Source: Clitoria ternatea (lineage: Eukaryota > Streptophyta > Magnoliopsida > Fabales > Fabaceae). From it: DNA of 64,000 nt. The first letter of the stretch is position 1. Every line of letters starts with the position of its first letter. The translations under genes and the position numbers were made by a program. Under the pieces are notes generated by a model. That model did not search any database, was not told the origin of the DNA, and was given only the letters and a program-made list of their open reading frames with translations. Below are positions 35,201-45,294 of the stretch, one piece after another. The DNA lies in the NCBI GenBank assembly GCA_037962975.1, contig CM075675.1:9946001-10010000 (forward strand), given 5' to 3'.

Positions 35201-38200
35201 ATTATGTATGGCAGAAGAAGGTAATGTAGTATTAGTTGGAGGGCACATGGGAAAATTATTTTCATGAAATTTAACATTCCTGTGACAAGAATAATTCTCT
35301 ATTATATAAATCATAAAGAAGGTACCCTTTAGCACCTGACTTGTATCCAAGAAAAACACATTTTCTCGCTCTTGGATCAAGTTTGGTTCTGTGTGATGAA
35401 ATAGTGGATGCGAAAGCCAAACAACCAAAAACTTTAAAATTTGAAAAATCAGGTAATTTTCCATCATGTATTTGATAAGGAATTTTGTTTTGTAAGAATT
35501 TTATGGGTCACCTATTTATTAAGTAAACAACATGGGATACAACATGATTCCAAAAAGATTTAGACACTTTAGATTGAAACATGAGAGTTCTAGCCATTCC
35601 TAATATGTGCTGATGTTTTCTTTCCATTATACCATTTTGTTGAGGAGTCTCAACACAAGAATTTTGATGCACAATACCCTTTTAAGTATACCATTGTTTC
35701 ATATGAAATTCTTTTCCACTATCAGTCCTAATGATTTTAATTTTCTTTTGAAATTAAGTTTCTACTAATTGAACAAAATTCTGGACAAAAGCGCTAGTTT
35801 CATTTTTTGATTTCATAAGATAAAGCCAAGTGAACCTAGAAGTGTTATCAACAATAGTAAGGAACTCTTTATGACCAAAAATAGATGGAATACCAAAGGG
35901 ACCCCAAATGTCAATATGTATTATTTCAAAACGCTCATGAGTTAGTGTCTTTATTTGTAAAGGGCAATCTTTTATGTTTTCCATAATAACAAGTATCACA
36001 AGAATTCTTAGTTTTATTGCAAGAGATGAAAGGGTACACAAACTTTAACTATTGCAATTTGTCATGAGATGGATGACTGAATTTGAGATGCCAAGTGTTA
36101 TTTTCGTATGAATAGAAATGATTGATCCATTTTTGAGTGAACTCTGGAAGGGTGACAAGATTCATCATGTACAAGTCTGAAAGCACGTCAGCTGCACCAA
36201 TCATCCTCAATGTATTGCAATCTTGAATCTGGCAATGATTCATTGAAAAATAAGGCTACAAGATAAGGATTTGGTGAGTTTAGAAACAGAAATCAAATTA
36301 AAGCTAAAAGAAGGAACAAATAAAGCATCTGTTAGGTAAAAATGACTTGTAAAGAAAAAAGTTCCTGAAATCAAGGCATGAACTCTACTACCATTAGGAA
36401 ATTTGATAAGAACAGGTGGAATTCTTTTATATGTATGAAACAATTCAAGTGAATTGCATACATGGACAGTAGCTCCTATATCAATGAGCAAAGGAGTTGG
36501 AATTTGTAAGATTGGCTAAGGTGCAGATCAAACCTGATGCTTGTGAGCTCAGATTCTTATTTTGAATTTATTTGATTCATAGACTAAATCCCATTTTGTT
36601 GCAACAATGCAAGCAATGCTTTATGCTGTTCTGGAGTGAAACTCAAGCTAGGTGTTTCCCTCATCTCCCTATGAGAAATAACATTGATCTTATTTGATGG
36701 TACAAAGTTAGACTTAGAAGGAGGTTGAATAAGTCTTAAACTCTTTTTCAAAAATGTACAGATCGCTCAAGCAGAAATTAATTCGAACAGACTAAAGTAA
36801 GGAGCAAAAAATCACACAGTGGAATTTATCCTAGATCACTTCTAACTCAGTAGCTACGTCCAGTCCCTTCAGACCGAAAGATTTTTCACTATTGTAAAAC
36901 TCTTTTACAATACTACACCAGCCCAGTGCAACAATATTTTTGACTCTAGCCACTTCTGGCTTAAACTCAAGTATTCTTGACACTAGCCACTCCTGACTAC
37001 AGACCCAAGTATTCTTTCAAAAGCTCTTTAGGCCACAAGTGTTTCCCAACACAAACAGATTCTGACAACACACCAGAATGTACAAGGTGAAGTAATGAAG
37101 TGTTTGAAGTTACAATCATATAACTTGGCGTACAAGAGACTGAAATGTTTACACAGGTACACTGAGCTACAGACTATTACAAGTCAAGGTCTGCACGAAG
37201 CAGAACTACAAAGAAGACTTAAGTAGTAAATACAAGAACTTAGAAACTTAAAGAAAAGTCTTTCATACTTTGGTTTCTTGAGAGAAAACAAGAGAGTTGT
37301 TCAAGTATGAATTCGAAAGTTTCTTGTATTTATAGTTCTTCTGAAAAATATTCATTGGTTCAGCTTCGAAGGATGTTAGTCTCTTGAGGATTATGCTATC
37401 AGTGAGTACAGACACATGCTTCAGAGAAATTTCCTTAATTGGGTTGCTTTGAAAGTCTTCAACAGAAGTCCCCTTTTGCTTATGCACATTTGGAAAATAT
37501 GTACACTTTATAGCAGTTGACTTTAGGCTATCCATTTTGAACAAGGTTCAGCTTTTCTGACACTTTGAGACATGTGAAGCAGTTTTCTTGATATACGTGA
37601 GAAAGTCTTCAACTTTTCCGTTGATTGCTTTTTTGATAATAGCTTCAGAGATATCATGAGAAAGTTCATGCAACTTCAAATTTGGTAAGGAAAGATCCTT
37701 TTTCAAATATTTCAAAGAATGAGGAATCTTTTTGTGGTATGTAGGTTCAGACTAGCTTGGATCAGTGACGCTTTCACGTGAGTACAGACTTCTTTATTTC
37801 AGAAGCGAATTGAATTTATGGACTCCCCCTATCTTTTGCAAATGGAGTTCTTCGGACTCCTGTCACACTTGAACAGACTTGTTAGACAAATAAACAGTAC
37901 AGACTTCATTTTAATTGAGAGTCTTGATGTGTATTATTAACAAATCACAAGGGGTTCAGACTACTTAATCATGAGTTCAGACTTGACTCTAACATTATCC
38001 TTATGATTTTCATTATTCTCCTCTTGAACAAAGTGATTAACAATATAATTTTTCTTCCAATGCTATGGAAAACCATGTTTCCTATAGCAAGTATTAACAG
38101 TGTGACCAGACCTTCCACAATAGAAGCACATCTTGTTACCCTTCTTGTAGAACCACGACCACTTCTTCCTATAAAATTACCTCTGCCTTGTCCACCACTA

Positions 38201-39292
38201 AAGACCATTAAGGTTTGACATTCTATATTCTATTGATTCTATCCCTCACTAATAGTCATCTAAGTTTGGTACTCAGGAACATATATGGCAAATTGCCTTT
38301 CCTATTGAACAAGTAGTGAAAAAACTTTCCTCAGTTCAAGTAAGGGATCAATCAACATGATTTGAGACCTCACTACAGGTAAGGGATAAAAAATCTTATC
38401 GCATAATCACCTTCTCTGTATCTTTTAATGGTTGGAATCAATTTACAACTACAAGTAACTTGACAAGTGTGACGACCTTCGTCAATTTTCTCATTTTCAC
38501 AATAGATTTTTCGCTTTTAATAAAGTCCACTCGGTCTTAATATAAAATAATCTTTACTTTTATTAAATTCATTCAAAATAGTAAAATCTTACTCAAAATG
38601 GCAATAACCGATCGGGAATAAATCCTTAAATAAAGCATATTAAAAATACTGACCGATCGGAATATTTCAACATAAAATTGAAAATCAACGGAAGGAAGAA
38701 ATCAGAGTCAGGGATCATTCGCCTGAGCGAGACCCTGATTCACTTGGGCGAACACTGAGAAAGTCGCTTATGCGAGTTCCAACTCGCTTGGGTGATTGCT
38801 ACACATTAAATCTGAATAAACAAGACTTACAAGAAGAGTTAACGAGTCAGCTTTCACTCGGAAATAAGTCCACTCGGGAACACTGGTCTTTCATCTCTCA
38901 GAAAAGCTTATCCTTCCATCACTCAGGAAAGACTCATTCATACCTTCACTCAGAAGCACTCTTATCTTTCTTCACTCGGAGTCTCAGCCATAGCTCACTT
39001 GGAGTCACTCGGACCTTTCCACTCGGAAGTGGGTCTCTTGATTATTCTTCACTCGGAAAGAAATGAAGGATATTCACTTGAGCACAATAGACACCAAGTC
39101 AATGGGTCCTTGCTCGGACAATAATAATTCCACTCGGCTCGATTCACCCAGTAATAGACTATGCTACAGCAATACAAATTCACTCCAAATAAACACCGAT
39201 CTCATAACATCAAAAATCTATACTCACATCAATCAGCATACCGATTCAAATTTAATTCATCACAATCATATAGCATCGTACAGAAAACTCAA

Positions 39293-39335
<43 letters not shown>

Positions 39336-42300
39336 CACTCAGAATTCATTTCAAAGCACTCGGTTCCTTGGCATCAATCCTCCACTTGGCGCGCCTCCAT
39401 GGGTCCGACCTCTTCCTTGTCACTGGTTGCTAAAATTGAAAACCACAGCAAGGGTGAGTGTTTAGCATCATAATTAATCTAGAACAGAATAAAATATGAG
39501 TATAAACTCTATCCGATTCTTTATCTTCAGATTGTACATTATACTCGGCCATTTAACTCACACTCGGCATTACACTCACACTCGGCACTTTACTCACATT
39601 CGGTAATATATCCATTAACACTCGGCTTTATAGTAATTCATACTCAGCAATCATAACAATTCATGCTTGGCAATTATCATACTTTACACTCGACAATTAT
39701 ATTCAACCTCGTTCAACAAATATAGCCAATCACACTTGGCAATTATAGTAAATCACTCGGCAATATAGCAAATTGCACTCAGCAATACATCAAATCATTC
39801 TCAGCAAATATATCAAAATCTCATTCGGCAATTATAACAAACTTCACTCGGCAAGTATAGCAAACTGCACTCGGCAAATATACACCACAACTAACAATTC
39901 ATCAAATTACAAGTCACAATTGACTCTCACATAAAATCGACTCCTGGTATCCGGATACTAAAGGATCGGCCTTCAGCTGGAGGTCCTACTTGACACCCCG
40001 TGAACCCGACTTGGTTCACCGAGCCCGACTTGGCTCCCCCTCAACCACTGGGTCAAAGACCTCTGGGTAGCTCAACTGGGTCCTGCTTGACCACTGAAGC
40101 CAAAAACGAGGGTATCATATACCGTCGGTCATCCCATACCACATAATCACATCTCAATCATTTCATATTATCAACAATCAACAAATGCAACTACCAGAAA
40201 CTGGCATGTGCTCACAACACAGGGTGACCGACGTGTCAAACCCATTCATCACATTGCCACTGGGCGACCTGCTTGTCAAGCCCATTCATCACATTGCCAG
40301 CAAATACCAATTGTCACAACATTAAATATTTTAATTTCAATCGGCTCAAGCCACACACACACGATCAGAAACCGATCGGTGTCCACATACATGCATCCAT
40401 ACACATTCATATACACTCATTCGGCATCATCTCAAATATCACAGCATCAATTATTTCTCAAGTCACATACACATGATCAGAAACTGATCGATGTTCACAT
40501 ACATACATGCATACTCATACATTCACAACTATATTACAGCATCAACATCAAATATTTCTTAAGTCACTCACACACACACACGATCCTAGACCGATCGGTG
40601 TGCACCTCCATACTTACATTCATACACATATCCACATAATTTTCACTCAGCATCATCTCTTACCCGGTTTAATCATTCCAACAACTCGGACAGTGTCCTA
40701 TTCTAATTAATTATAACCCGAACACCCCCTTACCTCTGTTCCAAGCTTCAACAGTTGCTGGATGCACCGTTCCACCTTCGTTCCAGCACCAACTTCCTTG
40801 ATCATCCCACCAGTGTTCGTTCCACCACCTACGGTTTTGGAACGTGAAACACATTAACTTCACACCACCACTCATCCGGTTAAAGGGCCATTTCCAGGCT
40901 CACAGCCAAGAGGAGTGGAGATCGGAACAGTACCCCCACATGCATGACCATTCGGTCCAGAAAAGAAACGAAAGGGATGAGGTAACAATTTCAAACGGTT
41001 CAAAGGACTTACCTTGAAACCACTGTCACAGCTATGTAATTATTTCAAGGTTTGATGCAACAAGGGACCTCCCTTCAAAGCTTTCAGCTCTCAACAATGG
41101 AGGAAGGAGAGGAAGAAGAGAAACAGATGAAGAAGAAGACGAAGGTTCTCGTAGAAAATGAATGATTGAGAGAGAAAAGCCTTTATTTAAACTCATGGCA
41201 ACCGGTTACCTGCTCAACCGGTCACTTCCACCCGGTGACCTCTTCAACCGGTCATTTCTCCATTTCCTTTACAATTTCTTTAATAATTTTAAATAAACCT
41301 CTCTTCTTCTAATCACACCTTTCATACTAAACCAATAATTCATAAAAATATCAAATAAATTCCTAAAAACAATTATTAATATTCTCCACTTCTCAAAATT
41401 TTCTATAAATATCCAGGATGTTACAACAAGTGCAACTAGGAATAGGTCTGAAATTCTCCAATTCCCGCCACAATCCTTTCAATTGAGTGTAGTAGGCAAT
41501 GATGGACAAATCACCCTGTTTCAAACCATAAATTTCCTCTTGAAGCTCAGATATCCTAAATACATCCCTTTGGTAATAACGATCTTTGAGATCCTTTCCA
41601 TGCCTCCGCAGCCGTGTCCATCCACAACACACTTTGAGCAATCGTAGCTTCCAAAGAATGTATAATCCAAGATAAAATCATAGTATTGCATCTATCCCAA
41701 GCATTAAACGATGCATCGTCTTCAACAGGTTTTGGCAGAGTGTCATCAATGAATTTGATTTTATTCTTCGATCTCAGCCCCATGGTCACAGATCTGGACC
41801 AGGAGTGATAATTGACTCCATTCAAAGGTGAAGGAGCTATCGAAGCACTAGGATCTTCGTTTGCATGTTAAAAATACGGACTATAAACATCCATTGTAGG
41901 ATCCGTCGTGATTATCAAAGAAGTAAGCAATAACCAGCAAAAAAGACGAGAAAGAAATCGATCAAGAATTAGAGACGAGAAACGATTATCGAATCAAAGG
42001 AAAATTGAATTGAGACAACGATCAACACTCCAAGGTGAAGAATTGAAATCTCAATCACACAAAATCAAGTTTCAGACAACGCGCAAGAGAGCTCCTAAAA
42101 TTGGAGCTCTGATACGATGTCAAAACTCTCATATAATAGGAATGAACCATTGATGCCAAGAAGAAACGGAGAAGAGCTCAGCAAAGGAGAAGAAGCCATG
42201 GCTGAGAAAGAGAGAGAAAAAACATGTGGCACAAAACTGGTTTTCAATATATGATTCATTCTCATTAAAGATATGAGCAGAAGGAGTATTTATACAAGAG

Positions 42301-43724
42301 TGAAAGAAAGACTAAACTAACCAGCTAGGCTAACAAACTACCAGAAAAAATAATAACAGCATAACAAATTAAATAACTAAAATATTCTAATTTCTAACAA
42401 TTACATCATCATCTTGTATTACATATCCCAAATACTTGCACTTTAATACTTGAGGTTTAACTTGATCTCCAAGTGTAAAATCTTGTTATTATTTATTACT
42501 AGTAGCTTTAATTTTTTTTGGTAACAGCTCTAACATATAGTTCTTGGATGTTTTTGCTGTACAGTTTGTCCTACTACAATGAAGCGCATCTGTAGGCAGC
42601 ATGGGATATCTCGTTGGCCATCTCGAAAGATCAAGAAGGTTAACCGTTCACTGTCAAAGCTCAAGTGTGTTATTGAATCAGTCCATGGTGAAGAAGGAGC
42701 ATTTGATCTGAATTCTCTAAGTACAAGTTCACTTCCCATAGCTAGTGGTTCCTTTACTGAGCCTTCCACTTCAAACAAGCCCAACTACCAAGCTTCATTC
42801 ACCATTAGGCCATCAGAACCCAAGATGAATGAAAATCATTTAGATGCTTCTAGAGTATCAGAAACAAACGCACTTCCTGAGACAGAAGATATACTTCTAG
42901 GAGCAAGAACACAAAATCCTGAGAAGGTTATTGATAACAAAGGAGGTTCCATTCAAGAGGCTGGTACTAAAGGCTCATACAAGTTTGGACTTGGGAGTGG
43001 TTCAAGTGAAGACAGTGCAAATCCTACTCCTCATGGTTCATGCCATGGTAGTCCCCCAAATGAAAGTTCACCTGCAAAAGATATATTTATAACAAGCAAA
43101 AATGAACAATGTTTTGTGTTGAGGGGATCACTGGAATCAACACTGCACTTAAGTAGTGCACCAAACTGTGCAACTGCATACCCTATGCTTAACATTGTGG
43201 AAACAGAGTCTCAAGAACCATTTGGAGGAAAGCTCCTTGAGGGTGCCGGTAGTTCTAAAGACTTGAGAAATCTATGTCCTTCAGTGGATGCTGTTTTGGA
43301 GGATCAGGTTCCAGAAACTTGCAAGATCAACCCTCCATGTCCTGATTTGGCTCCTATGCATCACATGGACAAACTTAATAACACTATGACACCTTTTTCA
43401 GTTAGGAAAAATGTGAAGAATGTGACTATTAAGGCAACATATAGAGAAGATATCATAAGGTTTAGGGTTTCTTTGAACTGTGGAATTGTGGAGTTAAAAG
43501 AAGAGATTGCCAAGAGATTGAAACTAGAGGTGGGTACATTTGATATCAAGTATCTGGATGATGATCATGAATGGGTTTTGATAGCCTGTGATGCAGACCT
43601 TCAGGAGTGCATGGACATTTTAACATCATCAGACACCAACATGATCAGGCTTGTGGTTCATGATGTACTGTCCATCCTTGGAAGCTCTTGTGAGAGCTCA
43701 GGGGAATGGAAAGGTTGTATATAA
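29206..43724 (+). CDS. NLP7: NIN-like protein transcription factor, NLP6/NLP7 type
   Basis: Five exons: 29206-29446, 30580-31151, 31771-31818, 31967-32906 and 42565-43724, together 2,961 nt or 986 aa, all with GT-AG borders and matching phase. It is a nuclear nitrate-response activator; in Arabidopsis NLP7 itself senses nitrate and is phosphorylated by Ca-dependent kinases. Residues 40-70 hold the N-terminal SNPMSPF...WAFSD region; 110-520 the GAF-like nitrate-response region; Ser176 in QYRTVSLTYMF matches AtNLP7 Ser205. The RWP-RK domain (about 576-630) contains RWPSRK at 617-622. The PB1 domain (about 886-966) has the basic Lys (TIKATY) and acidic YLDDDHEW motifs. The length is close to AtNLP7 (959 aa). 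Intron 4 splits codon 601 inside RWP-RK and is swollen to 9,658 bp by nested transposons, yet both flanks are intact, implying it is still spliced. NLP6 and NLP7 cannot be told apart here. Confidence 0.95.
32990..33512 (-). mobile_element. LINE (non-LTR retrotransposon) reverse transcriptase 3' end, left part
   Basis: The - strand carries broken LINE RT C-terminal phrases: HRLRIGLLKW, VCDQRVLINLKE, ESWTVKGQ, then GQGRPMKTFKVVIERDLLMN and KIPKELINDMA, with stops and frameshifts. The 3' end runs into a TTATTATTATTAA-like tail near 33000. Its upstream continuation is at 42400-42487, on the other side of the inserted copia element. Confidence 0.75.
33530..36490 (-). pseudogene. Decayed copia pol (protease, integrase, RT, RNase H)
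   Basis: Recognisable pieces: protease DIGATVHVCNSLELFH with D-T-G changed to D-I-G; pre-integrase HLKFSHPSHDKLQ; integrase IHIDIWGPFG and IVDNTSRFTW; integrase C-terminal part at 35033-35470; RT with KARLVAKGFTQIEGIDFLET, YGLRQASRQWNAKLSD and the catalytic YVDD in LIYVDDLVLAGQD; RNase H with LIGFSDSD and FEAEYTALALATCE. Stops and frameshifts separate almost every block. The product cannot be active. Confidence 0.9.
36695..37994 (-). mobile_element. Solo LTR of a copia family related to the complete element
   Basis: On the - strand it runs TGTTAGAG...CCATCA (1,300 bp) and interrupts the copia gag-protease junction. The flanks are TTATT (36690-36694) and TTATC (37995-37999), a 4-of-5 match for a target duplication. 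Its GGTTGAATAAGTC and CTACGTCCAGTC phrases align with the start of the LTR at 3790-5040, so the two families are related. Exact ends are approximate. Confidence 0.65.
38060..38200 (-). pseudogene. Copia gag zinc knuckle remnant
   Basis: The - strand reads CFYCGRSGHTVNTCYRKHGF, a CCHC knuckle of copia gag, preceded by basic sequence and followed by a stop. Confidence 0.85.
39299..39332. repeat. (TA)n microsatellite in solo LTR copy B
   Basis: About 17 TA units; copy A has CA/TA runs at 13860-13895 in the matching region. Confidence 0.9.
40210..40310 (+). repeat. Short tandem duplication in copy B
   Basis: CCCATTCATCACATTGCCA is repeated with about 43-bp spacing; the equivalent part of copy A (near 3545-3600) has a single unit. 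Confidence 0.75.
40340..40640 (+). repeat. About 105-bp tandem triplication in copy B
   Basis: Three successive units carry CACACGATC, ACCGATCGGTG or ACTGATCGATG, then ATACATGCAT and ACAGCATCA. Copy A shows only one such unit (near 3420-3530), so the triplication arose in copy B or its lineage. Confidence 0.7.
41426..41870 (-). pseudogene. Copia gag N-terminal remnant
   Basis: The - strand reads NGVNYHSWSRSVTMGLRSKN, then AWDRCNTMILSWIIHSLE, a frameshift, and DLKDRYYQRDVFRISELQEE and LKGLWRELENFRP: the UBN2/retrotransposon gag domain of copia elements. Confidence 0.88.
42118..42399 (-). repeat. 5' LTR of the degenerate intronic copia element
   Basis: 282 bp, on the - strand TGTTAGAAATT...GAGTTTTGACA, with a TATA-like TTGTATAAATACTCC. 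The adjoining GCTCTGATACGATG (42105-42118) is the complement of a near-consensus TGGTATCAGAGC primer-binding site. Confidence 0.85.
42400..42487 (-). mobile_element. LINE reverse transcriptase remnant, right part
   Basis: The - strand reads DFTLGDQVKPQVLKCKYLGY followed by VIQDDDVI, the usual upstream neighbour of the HRLRIGLLKW block now at 33512. Only a few codons are missing between them, showing that the copia element landed inside this LINE. Confidence 0.75.
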
Positions 43725-45294
43725 TTATGTTTTTTTTTTGTTTGATATATCATATTTAGACTCAAATCGGACAGAACTATTATAGGTGGTAAAACTCTCC
43801 CTACAAGATTTAATGAAGTTGTATTTTTTGGGACTCAAACCCAAGACCAGAGGTCAAACTAGAACAATCTCTTGTTGGTTGATGTATCCATTTAGTAATG
43901 ATTATATATAGTTATGTATCATTTAAATTTTTGTATCCATAAAATGATATTTGTTTTTATGTGAAAAAAATCTAAGTTTAAGATCAGCTAAAATTGCTAG
44001 AACTTAACATCAGATTTAAAGGACTGCAACTTATTATAATTGTTAGTATCATCCAACAAGAATTGAAAATGAAGAAAGGAAACTTGGACTCTGGTGGCAT
44101 TGGCATACCATATGATATGATAACCCTTACTGAAACTGTACGTGAGATTTAAAAATGTACAGCAAAAATGTCTAAGGGAAAGTTAATTTGTTGGAAAAAA
44201 AACATGATTCTGCATAATCAATATCAACAAATTTCCAACGGTTTTTTTTTTTTTTTGGTGAAATTTTTCCAACGGTTGAATATTACGATTCTAAAGTGAA
44301 AACTCAGTTGGGCTCCTCGGCATTAGTGTTTAAACCTTTTCTTTAGGAGAACAAAAAAAAAAGGTTACTTCCTTCAATCTGATTTATAAGATTTTTTCAA
44401 AAAGAAAAAGTTGTACACTTTTTCATAAGACCATTCTCAGAATTTTAAAAGCATTTATTATTTTTCCTTTATAATTATTGAACCTTTTAATTTATATTTA
44501 TGAAATTATGATGATATTGGAGTTGATTTTTTAAATATGGACATGATACAATTTTCAAAAATGATGCGACAAGTAATGTTAACTATTTTCTAACGTGTGA
44601 TTCGACTAGGAGCGAATTAAAATAGAGTTTTGTTAAAAGTAAAGACAATCTCAGTTAAGAGCGACTAGACACTGTATTTTCGGGTTGAGAGTCGCATGGC
44701 ATTGAACAAACACAAAGGTAAAAATTATAAACCTAAGTTCATAACGTAAGACATTAAAATTCATAGGGACAATTTCCACTTGACTAGATTGTTCACTTAA
44801 ATGATATCAACCAAATTGATGAGGATAATCCCTACACAGATTCATTTCACGTTAGTGTGTTAATTAAAAGGACAAATACACTTTGAAAATCTGATACTAT
44901 GAAGCTCACACGAGGAACAAATTACACTTTTCTAGTTACATAAAGAACAAGACACTTCAAACAAGGTAGTTGCAGAGTTAACATCATATTATTCTTGATG
45001 TAAATTCAAGGTACAAAAAAGAGATGAAAAATTGAAAATGATGCAGGGTGAGACTTCTTCATTTTCAAAATCTAAAACAACCGCTGTGAATCTTGTTAAT
45101 ATGGCTACCAGCACTGCAACTCATAACTGTTTAGTCTTGAATCCTTGTAAATCAATAACCATGCATTTACCAGAGCAACTCCATATTCTCTAGCCTTTTA
45201 TCGGAAAAACAGCTTCGGAGAGTGATGTATGGCACAAATTAGGGCAGGGAAAGAAATTAGTTCATGATTAGCCATTGCCTTTGTCCAACCTAAT
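43725..45294. other. Intergenic region between the convergent NLP and CPSF100 genes
   Basis: 1.57 kb, AT-rich, holding both 3' UTRs and polyadenylation regions. No ORF, tRNA or repeat with defined ends is seen. Confidence 0.5.

Larger units (their letters stand above)
38468..41425. mobile_element. Solo LTR, 3-kb gypsy-type family, copy B
   Basis: 2,958 bp, starting TGTGACGACC and ending AGGATGTTACA, flanked by perfect ACAAG duplications (38463-38467 and 41426-41430). It is inverted relative to copy A at 2609-15335 and matches it throughout: AATAAAGTCCACTCGG near the start, the TCACTCGG array, ATCCGGATACTAAAGG near 39955 and the GAGGT-rich end near 41200. It interrupts the copia gag exactly after the phrase PIPSCTC, which resumes at 38467. 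Confidence 0.9.
33513..42399 (-). mobile_element. Degenerate Ty1/copia element in NLP intron 4, itself split by two solo LTRs
   Basis: Minus-strand order: 5' LTR 42399-42118, primer-binding site, gag (about 41830-41426, continuing at 38467-38060), zinc knuckle, protease (about 36490-36240), integrase (about 36240-35500), RT (about 34900-34160) and RNase H (about 34080-33530). All frames are broken. The 3' LTR is missing: the end (QLADIF) is fused to LINE sequence at about 33512. It was split by a copia-type solo LTR (36695-37994) and by the gypsy-type solo LTR copy B (38468-41425). It lies antisense to the NLP gene. Confidence 0.88.

Noticed and set aside
40208..40640. Spaced repeats that could suggest a CRISPR array
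   Set aside because: Imperfect CA-rich tandem units in a plant solo LTR; no constant repeat/spacer pattern and a eukaryotic context.
42530..42784. Minus-strand ORF over NLP exon 5
   Set aside because: Shadow of the RWP-RK coding exon.
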